A stretch of 23,314 nt of DNA from Proteiniphilum sp. (GCA_031255275.1 JAIRSV010000009.1:1-23314); one strand, 5' to 3'. Shown: positions 1 to 9,089, counted from the stretch's first letter. The notes: a model not told the origin generated them from the letters alone. Numbers and translations: made by a program.

Positions 1-255
1 GTTCTTCAGTATGTTTCCGAAAATCAGGTATCGGATGCCCCTGCTGTAATAATCGTCCACCGCATTGATGCAGGTGTGCGAGGTGGCGCCCAGTTGCAAC
101 GCCCGCTTTTCGATTGCCGCTGCCTCTTCGTCCGAAAATCCGCCGGTGTTTACAATCACCGTATGCACTTCCAATCCTTTCTCATTGATCAGCCAGGGTA
201 CACAAAACGAGGTATCGAGGCCGCCGCTAAATGCTAATACTACTTTTTTCTTCAT
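1..255 (-). CDS. argG: Argininosuccinate synthase, N-terminal 85 residues (runs off window)
   Basis: ArgG joins citrulline and aspartate, using ATP, to make argininosuccinate, the penultimate step of arginine synthesis in the cytoplasm. The visible part begins MKKKVVLAFSGGLDTSFCV; AFSGGLDTS (residues 8-16) is the N-type ATP-pyrophosphatase P-loop of this family. It continues with VNTGGFSDEE and a segment containing DDYYSRGIRYLI, as in argininosuccinate synthases. The ATG at 253-255 overlaps the TGA of the upstream acyltransferase by four bases (ATGA), so the two are probably translationally coupled. The gene is open to the window edge, so only the start can be judged. Confidence 0.95.
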   Translation of the reverse strand, partial: MKKKVVLAFSGGLDTSFCVPWLINEKGLEVHTVIVNTGGFSDEEAAAIEKRALQLGATSHTCINAVDDYYSRGIRYLIFGNILKN

Positions 256-869
256 TTTTTATGCAATTTATTGTTCTTTCTTATTTTGATGATCGGTTTC
301 ACCACCTTCCGGGCGAAGGGGCTGGCATGTTGTACGGGCTGTGTCCTGGAATCGTAAAGCAGCCCCGTACAAAGGCACATTTTGTAATTGTTACGCTGCA
401 GAATGTCGAAATTCCTGCATCCCTGACATCCTTTCCAAAACTCCTCGTCGTCGGTCAGTTCCGAAAAGGTGACGGGTTTGAATCCCAGTTCCGTATTCAT
501 TTTCATCACCGCCAGCCCGGTGGCGATACTGAATATCTTGGCATTCGGAAAGAGTTTCCGGGAGAGATCGAAGATTTTCCGCTTGATCTTCCTGGCCAGT
601 CCCTGATTGCGGTAATCGGGATGTACTATCAGTCCCGAATTAGCCACAAACCTGTTGTGACTGAACGTTTCGATATAGGCAAAGCCTGCAAGTTTTTCGC
701 CGTCGAGGGCGATCACCGCCTTGCCCGCCTCAATTTTTTCGGCAATGTATGCGGCACTGCGCTTCGCAATACCCGTACCGCGCGCTTGCGCCGACTCGTA
801 AATCAAGTCGCAGATTTTCTGCGCATAACCTGTATAATCGCCGTTGGCTATATGAATAATGACATTCAT
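252..869 (-). CDS. GNAT-family N-acyltransferase coupled to argG (candidate N-acylglutamate synthase)
   Basis: This is a 205-aa GNAT-fold acyltransferase. The acyl-CoA pyrophosphate-binding motif is visible as VHPDYRNQGLARKI (residues 82-95). The C-terminal third is Cys-rich: WKGCQGC near 146-151 and CLCT near 165-168. I chose the ATG at 867-869 (MNVIIHIANG) because the open frame upstream of it (to 1052) is Pro-rich and not GNAT-like. The stop overlaps the argG start by ATGA. From memory of the literature, a Bacteroides GNAT protein next to argG has been proposed from mutant-fitness data as the N-acyl(succinyl)glutamate synthase that opens arginine synthesis; the context here fits that. The GNAT call is secure, while the substrate is inferred from family and position. 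Confidence 0.85.
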   Translation of the reverse strand: MNVIIHIANGDYTGYAQKICDLIYESAQARGTGIAKRSAAYIAEKIEAGKAVIALDGEKLAGFAYIETFSHNRFVANSGLIVHPDYRNQGLARKIKRKIFDLSRKLFPNAKIFSIATGLAVMKMNTELGFKPVTFSELTDDEEFWKGCQGCRNFDILQRNNYKMCLCTGLLYDSRTQPVQHASPFARKVVKPIIKIRKNNKLHKK

Positions 870-1097
870 CCTGTGAAACAATAAAAAAATTAGAGCGTTG
901 ATTGTAGAATGCTGCCCGAGGGCAGAGAAAGATATATAAGGTGGAAGGGGTACGGAGGTCGGAATTTCCGCATAAGTCAAAAGCATCGTCGGACTAAACC
1001 GGTTACTTTTTGGTGGTGGATATGTGAAAAACATTTTTTCATCAGGCCGCAAAAATAATCATTATATTTTTATTTGCCGGTATCTTCTTCAAAAAAA
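870..1097. promoter_or_regulatory. Leader/upstream region of the GNAT-argG operon with two palindromes
   Basis: No gene is seen here. On the minus strand upstream of the acyltransferase I see a tight palindrome CTGCCC-GA-GGGCAG (912-925), a weak -7-like TATCTTTC (927-934, one mismatch to TAnnTTTG), an A/T-rich inverted repeat TGAAAAA-CAT-TTTTTCA (1025-1041) and a perfect -7-like TATTTTTG (1050-1057). No -33 TTTG stands at the expected spacing from either -7 candidate. The inverted repeat at 1025-1041 is a possible operator, for example for an arginine regulator, but nothing shows this directly. Confidence 0.3.
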
Positions 1098-1223
1098 TCA
1101 CATTTTACCCCCGGAAATCATCGCTGTTCGTGCTTCGCACGTTATCCGGCTTCCGTTCTTCGATTTGTATAACAGCACCGCCACCGAAAATCCGGTAAGC
1201 AGCGAGAAGACAAATTTATTCAT
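1098..1223 (-). CDS. Possible small membrane-anchored protein (41 aa)
   Basis: A 41-codon ORF begins MNKFVFSLLTGFSVAVLLY, a single hydrophobic segment (about residues 4-19), followed by a basic tail (KSKNGSR) and a polar end. It has an ATG start but no clear ribosome-binding site, which is normal in this phylum. The pattern of short TM plus basic stretch is seen in many real small proteins, but a 126-base ORF can arise by chance. I do not recognise a family, so treat this as tentative. Confidence 0.3.
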   Translation of the reverse strand: MNKFVFSLLTGFSVAVLLYKSKNGSRITCEARTAMISGGKM

Positions 1224-1288
1224 AAGAGAGTCGGGATCCGCATAAATTAACGTGAGTGTTGAAAAAACCATCGGTATAAGACGGCGCT

Positions 1289-1403
1289 GATGAAGCAGGC
1301 TTCATTAGTCCGATGAAGGGGGCTTCATTAGCCCGATGAAGCAGGCTTCATTAACCTGATGAAGGGGGCTTCATTAACCTGATGAAGGAGGCTTCATCAG
1401 CCT
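1289..1403. repeat. Five tandem 23-bp units, each a short hairpin
   Basis: Five uninterrupted 23-bp units start at 1289, 1312, 1335, 1358 and 1381; a sixth decays at 1404. Each contains the inverted repeat ATGAAG..CTTCAT around a 3-5 base centre, followed by a 6-base linker (TAGTCC, TAGCCC, TAACCT, TAACCT, CAGCCT). The centre alternates CAG, GGG, CAG, GGG, GAG, so a two-unit (46-bp) period is superimposed on the 23-bp one. The array lies between the exporter 3' end and the upstream region of the GNAT gene. There are no unique spacers, so it is not a CRISPR array. Confidence 0.9.
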
Positions 1404-1407
1404 GGTG

Positions 1408-1440
1408 AAAGTACACCGGCATAACGGTGGTAAGTACTTT
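1408..1440. terminator. Hairpin just past the exporter stop codon
   Basis: Outer arms AAAGTA/TACTTT (1408-1413 and 1435-1440) enclose CACCG/CGGTG (1414-1418 and 1425-1429) with a five-base bulge. A T-rich run follows on the plus strand (1437-1446). Read on the minus strand, the direction of the exporter, the hairpin is not followed by a T run, so termination there is less certain. Confidence 0.4.
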
Positions 1441-1444
1441 TTAT

Positions 1445-2332
1445 TTATAAGAAGAAGACGCTTGCACCCGCGATACTGACCACTGCCCCGATTACCTGAC
1501 GGACGGTGATTTTTTCTTTGAACATGAGCGCCGCAGGCGCTATGATGAATATGGGTACCAGCGCCATCAGCGTGGAAGCAATTCCCGTTTCGGTATGCTG
1601 CACGGCGTAAAGCGACAGGGATACCCCGATGAAGGGGCCGAAAACAGTTCCCACGGTGATGAATTTCATCGAAGTCACATCGCCCGCCGCACGGATGACT
1701 TGTTTCCACCGCTTCAGGAAGGTGACCAGAAGGATAAATGAGAAAAAACCGAAGATGGCACGAATCTGCGTGGCAGCCACAGCGTCATAACCGTCCATCC
1801 CCTTTTTGCTGAGTATCAGTCCCAGGGCCTGTCCCGCCGCCCCGCCGAGTGCATACAGGATGCCCTGCAGCGACACGTTCGGCTTCAGCCCCTTCCCGGC
1901 TACGGCAATCATGATTCCGGAGACGCTCGTCACAATACCCAGTATGCTTTTCGCCGAAAGGATTTCGTCCAGAAAGATCCACCCGATTGTCGCCGTGATC
2001 ATGGGAGCAAGGCTCATGACGAGCTGTGAGGTGCGGGATCCGATAATGGTATAGGATTTGAAAAGGAAGAGGTCGCCCAGGAAAAAGCCGATAATACCGG
2101 AAATACCGAGCCACAGCCAGTTGTGAAACGTGGCGTCGTTCGGGAAAAACATGCCGCGGGTGAACAGGGTAGTCGTTCCCAGAAAGAGGATTCCCAGGAA
2201 AAGACGGAGGATATTCACCGACAGGGATCCTGTGCGGCGACCGGCTTTCTCGAAAAAGACGGCGCACAGCGTCCAGCAGAGAGCTGTCAGGAGTGAGGCG
2301 AGTTCGCCGGTGTGCGACTGGAGAAAATACAT
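1445..2332 (-). CDS. EamA-family (DMT superfamily) inner-membrane exporter
   Basis: This 295-aa protein is almost entirely hydrophobic segments, about ten transmembrane helices in two homologous halves, as expected for two EamA domains. The first half carries the ILRLFLGILFLG and SYTIIGSRTSQLVMSLAPMI stretches. The second repeats the fold with QIRAIFGFFSF and TETGIASTLMALVPIFI, the conserved S-T-L-x-A-L-x-P-I near the end of each half. DMT exporters move amino acids, nucleobases or drugs out of the cell. The start lies 65 bases past the trpA stop on the same strand with no obvious strong terminator between, so co-transcription with trp is plausible and an aromatic substrate is a reasonable guess by analogy with DMT-type aromatic exporters. 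The substrate is not visible in the sequence. Confidence 0.9.
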   Translation of the reverse strand: MYFLQSHTGELASLLTALCWTLCAVFFEKAGRRTGSLSVNILRLFLGILFLGTTTLFTRGMFFPNDATFHNWLWLGISGIIGFFLGDLFLFKSYTIIGSRTSQLVMSLAPMITATIGWIFLDEILSAKSILGIVTSVSGIMIAVAGKGLKPNVSLQGILYALGGAAGQALGLILSKKGMDGYDAVAATQIRAIFGFFSFILLVTFLKRWKQVIRAAGDVTSMKFITVGTVFGPFIGVSLSLYAVQHTETGIASTLMALVPIFIIAPAALMFKEKITVRQVIGAVVSIAGASVFFL

Positions 2333-2397
2333 GGGGGGTGATTTGCCGGTTCCCTTTTACCGGAACATACGGCGTGAAAAGGTAAACAGACTGTGCT

Positions 2398-3168
2398 TCA
2401 ACGGAGGGTATCCATCAGTTTCCTCACGGCGTCGTCAACCGTTTTTTCACTGCTCAGCAGCGAAATAAACTTGCTGCCGATGATCGCGCCCGAAGCTTCG
2501 CTGCAGGCGGCGGCAAACGTTTCCCTGTTGGATATGCCGAAGCCAATCAGCCGGGGGTTTTTCAACCGCATGGCGTTCACGCGGCGGAAATAGGCCGGGC
2601 TCTCGTCGCCGAAGCTGTTTTTGGCGCCGGTCACGGAGGCGGTCGAGACCATATAGATAAAACCGGCGGTGTGCCCGTCGATCAGCCGGATACGCTCTTC
2701 CGACGTTTCGGGAGTAATCAGCATGATGATGTGCAGGCCATACTTTTCTGCTACCGCCTTACAGGAATCCATGTATTCGGCAAACGGCAGATCGGGGATA
2801 ATCAGCCCGTCGATACCGCACTTCGCGGCTTCCGCACAATAATTGTCGAAGCCGAACTGTATGATCGGATTGAGGTAGCCCATCAGCACGAGCGGTATCG
2901 ACACTTCCCGGCGGATACCGGCCAGTTGTCCGAAGAGGTATTTCACACTCATGCCGTTGTCCAGCGCCCGCGCGCCGGAAGCCTGGATCACCGGCCCGTC
3001 GGCCATAGGGTCGCTGAAGGGTACGCCGATCTCTATCAAATCCGCGCCCCGCGTTTCCAGCGCCCTGATCACGGTTACGGTATCGTCGAGCCGGGGGTAT
3101 CCGGCCGTAAAGTAGACCGACAGGATGCCACTCTTTTTTTCTTCAAACAATTGATCTATTCTGTTCAT
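2398..3168 (-). CDS. trpA: Tryptophan synthase alpha subunit
   Basis: TrpA cleaves indole-3-glycerol phosphate to indole and glyceraldehyde-3-phosphate and channels indole to TrpB. The 256-aa TIM barrel has the family signature LIEIGVPFSDPMADGPVIQ, which contains the catalytic Glu46 and Asp57 (equivalents of Glu49 and Asp60 of the enteric enzyme). Further family stretches are GYLNPIIQFG, IPDLPFAEY, YMVSTASVTGAK and LIGFGISN. The length is normal. It is the last trp gene, 46 bases after trpF, and is separated from its partner trpB by the whole operon, a Bacteroidales-like order. Confidence 0.97.
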   Translation of the reverse strand: MNRIDQLFEEKKSGILSVYFTAGYPRLDDTVTVIRALETRGADLIEIGVPFSDPMADGPVIQASGARALDNGMSVKYLFGQLAGIRREVSIPLVLMGYLNPIIQFGFDNYCAEAAKCGIDGLIIPDLPFAEYMDSCKAVAEKYGLHIIMLITPETSEERIRLIDGHTAGFIYMVSTASVTGAKNSFGDESPAYFRRVNAMRLKNPRLIGFGISNRETFAAACSEASGAIIGSKFISLLSSEKTVDDAVRKLMDTLR

Positions 3169-3214
3169 TCTCTTATTATCTGTTTAGAAACTATTTAAAA
3201 TGCTTCCGCCCCGC

Positions 3215-3832
3215 TCACCGGGACAGTTGTTCCATAAACGCCTGCAGCAGCGGCACGTTTTTGACGCCGGGCGAAATTTCAAAACCGCTGTTCAGGTCGA
3301 TGCCGATATATTTGGGATGCGAAAACGCCTTTACCGCCTCCGCGTCTCCGGGCGAAATGCCGCCGCTGAGCAGAAAAGGAGTTTCGCCCCGGTAATCCGA
3401 AAGCAGTTCCCAGTCGAATTTCTTTCCGGAACCGCCGTGAAGAGGCGTACGCGTGTCGAAAAGAAAGCAGTCGCAACATCCGTCGTCATAACGTTCCGTC
3501 AGCGCCGAAGGGAAGGGCTTCCCCGCGGTGATTCCGAATGATTTGATTACCATAAAGTCTTTCTTCCGCAGTGCCCTGCAATCGCCGGGAGATTCGTCGC
3601 CATGCAGTTGAAGGGCGTCCAGTCTGTTCCTCTCGGCCGACGCGAGGAGCCGACCGGTATCTTCGTTCACGAAAACGCCCACCCTCTTCACCTTCTCCGG
3701 TATGCAGGACAGCGTTTCCCCCGCATAACGGGGCGACTTCGGGTAGAAGATGAATCCCATCCAGTCGGCACCCAGCCGTTCCACCGCGCGTATGTTCGCC
3801 TCCTCACACATGCCGCATACTTTGACTATCAT
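3215..3832 (-). CDS. trpF: Phosphoribosylanthranilate isomerase
   Basis: TrpF isomerises N-(5-phosphoribosyl)anthranilate to the carboxyphenylamino-deoxyribulose phosphate used by TrpC. The 205-aa TIM barrel begins MIVKVCGM with the expected Lys4 and catalytic Cys6. It continues with LQLHGDE (75-80), FLFDTRTPLHGGSGKKFDW carrying the catalytic Asp126, and LLSGGISPGDA and GIDLNSGFE for phosphate binding. I chose the ATG at 3830-3832 because KVCGM normally sits at the very N-terminus; the frame is open further upstream but only inside trpC. It overlaps the trpC stop by ATGA, so it is a separate, coupled protein rather than the TrpCF fusion seen in enterobacteria. Confidence 0.96.
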   Translation of the reverse strand: MIVKVCGMCEEANIRAVERLGADWMGFIFYPKSPRYAGETLSCIPEKVKRVGVFVNEDTGRLLASAERNRLDALQLHGDESPGDCRALRKKDFMVIKSFGITAGKPFPSALTERYDDGCCDCFLFDTRTPLHGGSGKKFDWELLSDYRGETPFLLSGGISPGDAEAVKAFSHPKYIGIDLNSGFEISPGVKNVPLLQAFMEQLSR

Positions 3833-4620
3833 CGTATAGCTATTGAATCGATAAACTCTTTCAGGCGCTGTCCGGGATCGCCGCTCTTCATGAAATATTC
3901 CCCGATAAGGAATCCCCGGTAACCGACTTCCCGCAATTCTCTCACGGTGACGGCGTCCGATTTGCCGCTTTCCGAAACCCATACCGCCTCTTCGGGCAAA
4001 AGGGCGGCCATCCGGAATGATTTCTGCAAATCGGTCGCAAAGCTTCCCAGGTTACGGTTATTGACGCCGATAACAGTATTCAGCGTCCCGATATAATCGA
4101 CCTCCCGTTCATCGTGCAATTCCAGCAACACTTCCAGATGCAGCCGGTGCGCCAGTTCCGTAAACCGCCTGCACTCTTCACGCGTAATGGCGGCGGCAAT
4201 CAGCAGCACTGCGCTCGCGCCGGAGAGTCCGGCTTCGAAGAGCTGGTATTCGTCCACGATGAACTCCTTCCGCATTACCGGTATTTCCACTCCCGCCGCT
4301 GCCTGTTGCAGGTCGTCCGCCGTTCCTCCGAAATACTTTTCGTCGGTCAGCACCGACAGCGCCGATGCGCCTGCCGAAGCATACGCCTTTGTCACTTCGC
4401 CCGCGTCGGCAGACCGACGCAGCCACCCCTTGCCGGGCGAACGTCGCTTGAACTCGGCGATGATACCTGACGGCGAGTTTTCCAAAGCGCTTTTCAGCGA
4501 ACGGAAGGGGATGCCGGCAGGGTCAATCCTCTTTTCCAGCACGGAGAGTGGAAGCTGCTCCTTTCGTCCGGCAACTTCCTTTCTCTTGTGGGCGATGATT
4601 TCGCTTAATATATCCTTCAT
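3829..4620 (-). CDS. trpC: Indole-3-glycerol-phosphate synthase
   Basis: TrpC closes the indole ring to give indole-3-glycerol phosphate. The 263-aa protein shows the ordered family motifs IIAEFKRRSPGKGW (catalytic Lys58), SVLTDEKYFGG, VMRKEFIVDEYQ, GVNNRNL and SESG. The ATG at 4618-4620 (MKDILSEIIAHK) gives the usual N-terminal helix; extension to 4710 would add 30 residues that overlap trpD. It lies 8 bases after trpD and overlaps trpF by 4, so trpD-C-F is tightly packed. Confidence 0.96.
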   Translation of the reverse strand: MKDILSEIIAHKRKEVAGRKEQLPLSVLEKRIDPAGIPFRSLKSALENSPSGIIAEFKRRSPGKGWLRRSADAGEVTKAYASAGASALSVLTDEKYFGGTADDLQQAAAGVEIPVMRKEFIVDEYQLFEAGLSGASAVLLIAAAITREECRRFTELAHRLHLEVLLELHDEREVDYIGTLNTVIGVNNRNLGSFATDLQKSFRMAALLPEEAVWVSESGKSDAVTVRELREVGYRGFLIGEYFMKSGDPGQRLKEFIDSIAIR

Positions 4621-4628
4621 ATCACAGA

Positions 4629-5624
4629 TCAGCTGTTCAGCTCGATGAACTTTTCCAGTGTTTTCAGCGCCTTTTTTCCGTACAGTGAATCTTTGGCCAT
4701 TTCGAGACACTCGCCGACCGGTTTTTCCTGTTCAATCGTCCGGATACCGAAGGCGGCGTTGATCAGCACCGCGTTCATCTGCGCGTCCGTCGCACGGAGA
4801 TGCAGCACATTCCGGAATATCTGCGAAGCCTCTTCCGGCGTATTACCGCCGTACAGTTCCTCTTGGGCAATCCGCCGGTAGCCGAACTCTTCCGGTATAT
4901 AGAGGTGTTCTCCCCGGTTGGTGATCACCTTGAAGCGACTTGTGAGGGAAATTTCATCGTAACCGTCCATGCTGTGCACGATGCAGAATTTCTTTTTCTC
5001 TTCCTGGTAGATGTAGCCGTACAGCCGCGACATGGCGAGGTCGTAGACTCCCAGCATCTGAAATTCGGGCTGTACGGGGTTGACCAGCGGACCCAGTACA
5101 TTGAAGAAGGTACGCACTCCCAGACTCTTCCTCACCGGGGCGACCGCCTTCAGGGCGGGACTGAACAGCGGGGCGTGAAGATAGGCGATACGGCAAGCGT
5201 CGAGGCTTTTGCGCAGCCTGTCACTGTCGGTGGAGAACTTTACGCCCTGCAGTTCGATCACGTTGCTGGCGCCGCTGACGGACGTTGCGCCGTAATTGCC
5301 GTGCTTCACCACGTTGTAACCCGCGCCGGCCACTACGAAACAGGCGGCGGTAGAGATGTTGAATGTGTTTTTGCCGTCTCCTCCCGTCCCCACGATGTCG
5401 AGCGGACGGTAGTCGGAGAGGTCTGCCCCTACCCTCATATCCAGCAGTGCGTCGCGGAAACCCAGTACCTCGTCCACCGAGATGCTCCGCATCAGGAAGG
5501 AGGTGATAAGGGCGGCGACCTGCGTGTCGGGCACGTCGCCCCTTACGATGGAGAACAGTACTTCTCTGGCTTCGTCGCGCGAGAGGTAGTGATAGTCGAA
5601 CAGTTTATACAGTATTTCTTTCAT
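4629..5624 (-). CDS. trpD: Anthranilate phosphoribosyltransferase
   Basis: TrpD transfers phosphoribose from PRPP to anthranilate. The 331-aa protein carries the PRPP-binding signature DIVGTGGDGKNTFNIST (76-92) and the anthranilate-site loop KHGNYGATSVSGASNV (107-122), a variant of KHGN(R)..SS.SGS.D. FNVLGPLVNP and the Glu-rich C-terminus complete the fold. It is a stand-alone transferase, not fused to the TrpG amidotransferase. Spacing to trpG is 61 bases and to trpC 8 bases. Confidence 0.96.
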   Translation of the reverse strand: MKEILYKLFDYHYLSRDEAREVLFSIVRGDVPDTQVAALITSFLMRSISVDEVLGFRDALLDMRVGADLSDYRPLDIVGTGGDGKNTFNISTAACFVVAGAGYNVVKHGNYGATSVSGASNVIELQGVKFSTDSDRLRKSLDACRIAYLHAPLFSPALKAVAPVRKSLGVRTFFNVLGPLVNPVQPEFQMLGVYDLAMSRLYGYIYQEEKKKFCIVHSMDGYDEISLTSRFKVITNRGEHLYIPEEFGYRRIAQEELYGGNTPEEASQIFRNVLHLRATDAQMNAVLINAAFGIRTIEQEKPVGECLEMAKDSLYGKKALKTLEKFIELNS

Positions 5625-5685
5625 ATATCATCTTTCATCTTAAGATTATTGACTTTCTTGTATCTTTCACTCCGTTCTCGGGTTT

Positions 5686-6255
5686 TTAATCCTCGATAAA
5701 GTTCCGGATAATGCGGATACCCTCCGGGGTGAGTATCGATTCGGGATGAAACTGCACGCCGTGCAGGTCGAACCGTCTGTGCCTCATCGCCATGATACTG
5801 CCGTTTCCGTCGCGTGCGGTGACTTCCAGTTCCGGGGGGAAGTCCGCATCCGATACGATCCAGGAGTGGTAACGTCCCACCAGGATCTCCTCCGGCAGTC
5901 CGGCAAAGATGTAATCGCGACCGGTGATTCTCGCCCTTGTCTGCACGCCGTGGAAGACTAACGGAACATTTACCAGCGTAGCGCCGAAAACTACGCCGAT
6001 GGCCTGGTGACCGAGGCATACGCCCAGGATGCTTTTCGTTTTGGCATACCGTTCAATCAGCGGCAGCAGCAGGCCTGCCTCTTCGGGTATACCGGGGCCG
6101 GGCGAGAGGATGATTCTGTCGTAGCGCGCTGCTGCCGAGAGGTCAATCCTGTCGTTGCGAATCACATCCACTTTGCTGCATCCCAGCGATTTCACCGCAT
6201 GTAGCAGATTGTAGGTAAACGAGTCGTAATTATCTATAATAAGAATCTTACTCAT
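5686..6255 (-). CDS. trpG: Anthranilate synthase component II (glutamine amidotransferase)
   Basis: TrpG hydrolyses glutamine and supplies ammonia to TrpE. This 189-aa class I amidotransferase starts with ILIIDNYDSFTYNL, has the oxyanion loop LSPGPGIPEEAG, the nucleophile elbow GVCLGHQAIG with Cys80, and the HGVQFHPESIL stretch with His170 and Glu172 completing the triad. In some bacteria such a subunit also serves PabB in folate synthesis, but its position between trpE and trpD makes Trp synthesis the main role. Confidence 0.96.
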   Translation of the reverse strand: MSKILIIDNYDSFTYNLLHAVKSLGCSKVDVIRNDRIDLSAAARYDRIILSPGPGIPEEAGLLLPLIERYAKTKSILGVCLGHQAIGVVFGATLVNVPLVFHGVQTRARITGRDYIFAGLPEEILVGRYHSWIVSDADFPPELEVTARDGNGSIMAMRHRRFDLHGVQFHPESILTPEGIRIIRNFIED

Positions 6256-6318
6256 TGCGAAAAATTGAAGTATATATAATATGTATGTTGAGTATTAACA
6301 GCCCGAAAGCCGGAGAGT

Positions 6319-7725
6319 TCAGGCGTTGTAAAGCGTGACGGCCATGTCGACGGCTTTTTTGAGCGCGCCCAGTTTGCTGTTTACTTCCTGCAGTTCATAT
6401 TCGTCGCTGCTTTGCGAGACTACTCCCGCGCCGGCCTGATACCACAGTTCGTTGTTCCTGCTGACGAATGTACGGATGGTGATGGCCTGATTCAGGTCGC
6501 CGTTCAGTCCCGCGAAGCCGATGCATCCGCCGTACGCGCCCCGGTTGTGCGACTCGATTTCGGAAATAAGCTGCATAGCCCGTATCTTGGGCGCTCCCGA
6601 CAGCGTTCCGGCGGGAAAGGTGTCGAAGAAGGCTTTGACGGGGTCGGCGCCGGCGTCGAGCTGTCCGCTCACCCGCGACACTAAGTGGATTACGTGGGAA
6701 TAGAACTGGGGTTCTTTGAAGAAATCGACCTGTACATTGTGGGCGTTTCGGCTCAGGTCGTTGCGAGCCAGGTCTACCAGCATCACATGTTCGGCATTTT
6801 CTTTCGGGTCATTCAGCAGGAAATCCACCGCCTTCATGTCGTCCTGATAGTTGCCTGTCCGTTTTGCCGTTCCCGCAATGGGGTCGATGCTGATGTGCGA
6901 TCCGCGTATCCGGCAGTGCGTCTCCGGCGACGAACCGAAGATGCGGAAGCCGCCGAAATCGAAATAGAAGAGGTAGGGCGACGGATTGATGGAACGCAGC
7001 GCCCGGTAGACTTTGAAGTCGTCGCCCGAAAAGGGCTGTATGAATCTCCGCGAAAGTACGATCTGAAAGACGTCGCCACGCAGACAGTGTTTCACTCCGG
7101 TGCACACATAACCCTTGTACTCCTCGTCGGTAACGGTGCTCCGTTCCGCTCCTTCGGTGAAGAAGTTGTAGGTGGCAAAATTGCGCCGGTTGATCAGCGA
7201 TTCCACTTTGTAGAGGCTGCTTATTTCGTTTTCCTCCAGCAGTTCCACGAGGGTGATCTCGTCGGTAAAGTGATTGAATACCAGCAGGTATTTATAGAGG
7301 ATATAGAGCATGTCGGGGGCATCGTTCCGGGCTTCCCGGCTTTCGCGTACGGCAATATTTTCGGTGTACTTCACACAGTTGAATGTGGTGTAACCGAACA
7401 GGCCGCACAGTTCCCGGTTGTCGCCCGTCACCTCGAACCGGTCTATGAAGTTTCTCAGCGCGTCGGAAACGGTAAAGTCGTCCGACAGCGGTTTTTGCTC
7501 CTCCCTGTCGCCCGGAAAAAGGAATGTGCAGATTCCTCTGTTTACTTCCACCTGGGCTACGGGCTTCAGCGCGATATAGGAGATACTGTTTTCGCCGGCG
7601 TGAAAGTCGGCGCTCTCCAGAAGCGCTGACTGGGGATAGGCATCTCTCACTTTCAGATAAATGCTGACCGGTGTATGCAGGTCGCCCATCATCTTTTTAC
7701 TATTGGTCTGGAATTTCAGTTTCAT
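6319..7725 (-). CDS. trpE: Anthranilate synthase component I
   Basis: TrpE converts chorismate to anthranilate with ammonia from TrpG. The 468-aa protein has the N-terminal allosteric motif LLESAD (35-40), which forms part of the Trp feedback site in characterised enzymes, so feedback inhibition is likely. The C-terminal chorismate-binding domain shows PSPYLFYFDFG, GSSPETHCRI, PIAGTAKRTG, MLVDLARNDLSR, FPAGTLSGAPKIRAMQ and YGGCIGF. The length is slightly short for the family but all core blocks are present. Trp control may therefore act on both the enzyme and the operon leader. Confidence 0.96.
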   Translation of the reverse strand: MKLKFQTNSKKMMGDLHTPVSIYLKVRDAYPQSALLESADFHAGENSISYIALKPVAQVEVNRGICTFLFPGDREEQKPLSDDFTVSDALRNFIDRFEVTGDNRELCGLFGYTTFNCVKYTENIAVRESREARNDAPDMLYILYKYLLVFNHFTDEITLVELLEENEISSLYKVESLINRRNFATYNFFTEGAERSTVTDEEYKGYVCTGVKHCLRGDVFQIVLSRRFIQPFSGDDFKVYRALRSINPSPYLFYFDFGGFRIFGSSPETHCRIRGSHISIDPIAGTAKRTGNYQDDMKAVDFLLNDPKENAEHVMLVDLARNDLSRNAHNVQVDFFKEPQFYSHVIHLVSRVSGQLDAGADPVKAFFDTFPAGTLSGAPKIRAMQLISEIESHNRGAYGGCIGFAGLNGDLNQAITIRTFVSRNNELWYQAGAGVVSQSSDEYELQEVNSKLGALKKAVDMAVTLYNA

Positions 7726-7753
7726 ATAATTTATTTTTTTCAGAGACTTGAAT

Positions 7754-7761
7754 CAAAAGTA
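7754..7761 (-). promoter_or_regulatory. Possible internal -7 element before trpE
   Basis: Minus-strand TACTTTTG matches the Bacteroidetes -7 consensus TAnnTTTG exactly and sits 28 bases before the trpE start, in the 56-base trpB-trpE gap. I see no TTTG at the -33 distance, so this may be chance. Confidence 0.3.
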
Positions 7762-7781
7762 CAAATTTCCTTCACATCTGC

Positions 7782-8978
<1,197 letters not shown>

Positions 8979-9054
8979 ATATCAAACTGTTTATTCATTT
9001 CCTTTATTCATTTGCCGGTATGCGGCCTCGCCGGTTCCGCGCGGGGGGTGACCG

Positions 9055-9089
9055 AAAAAAGCCTGCCGCAGGATTACGACAGGCTTTTT
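9055..9089 (-). terminator. Terminator between the trp leader ORF and trpB (candidate attenuator)
   Basis: On the minus strand the arms GCCTGTCG and CGGCAGGC (9077-9084 and 9061-9068; one G-U pair) enclose the loop TAATCCTG. They are flanked by a run of A before and six T after (9055-9060), which can extend the stem by about five A-U pairs. It is a strong intrinsic terminator 76 bases before the trpB start and inside the likely operon leader, so it would stop transcription before the operon unless relieved. I could not find a convincing antiterminator pairing by eye. Confidence 0.75.

Noticed and set aside
870..1052. N-terminal extension of the GNAT protein to 1052
   Set aside because: The added 61 residues are Pro- and Phe-rich and unlike any GNAT N-terminus; MNVIIHIANG is the natural start.
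1289..1403. CRISPR array
   Set aside because: This array and those at 11574 and 16364 have repeat units directly abutting, without unique spacers, and no cas genes are present.
3833..3982. trpC-trpF fusion
   Set aside because: The trpF frame is open into trpC, but trpC has its own stop at 3829-3831 overlapping the trpF ATG; two proteins are encoded.
4800..5699. Plus-strand 299-aa ORF opposite trpD
   Set aside because: Shadow of trpD; the minus strand encodes all family motifs. The same applies to long plus-strand frames opposite trpE and the receptor (6685-7629, 17087-18700).
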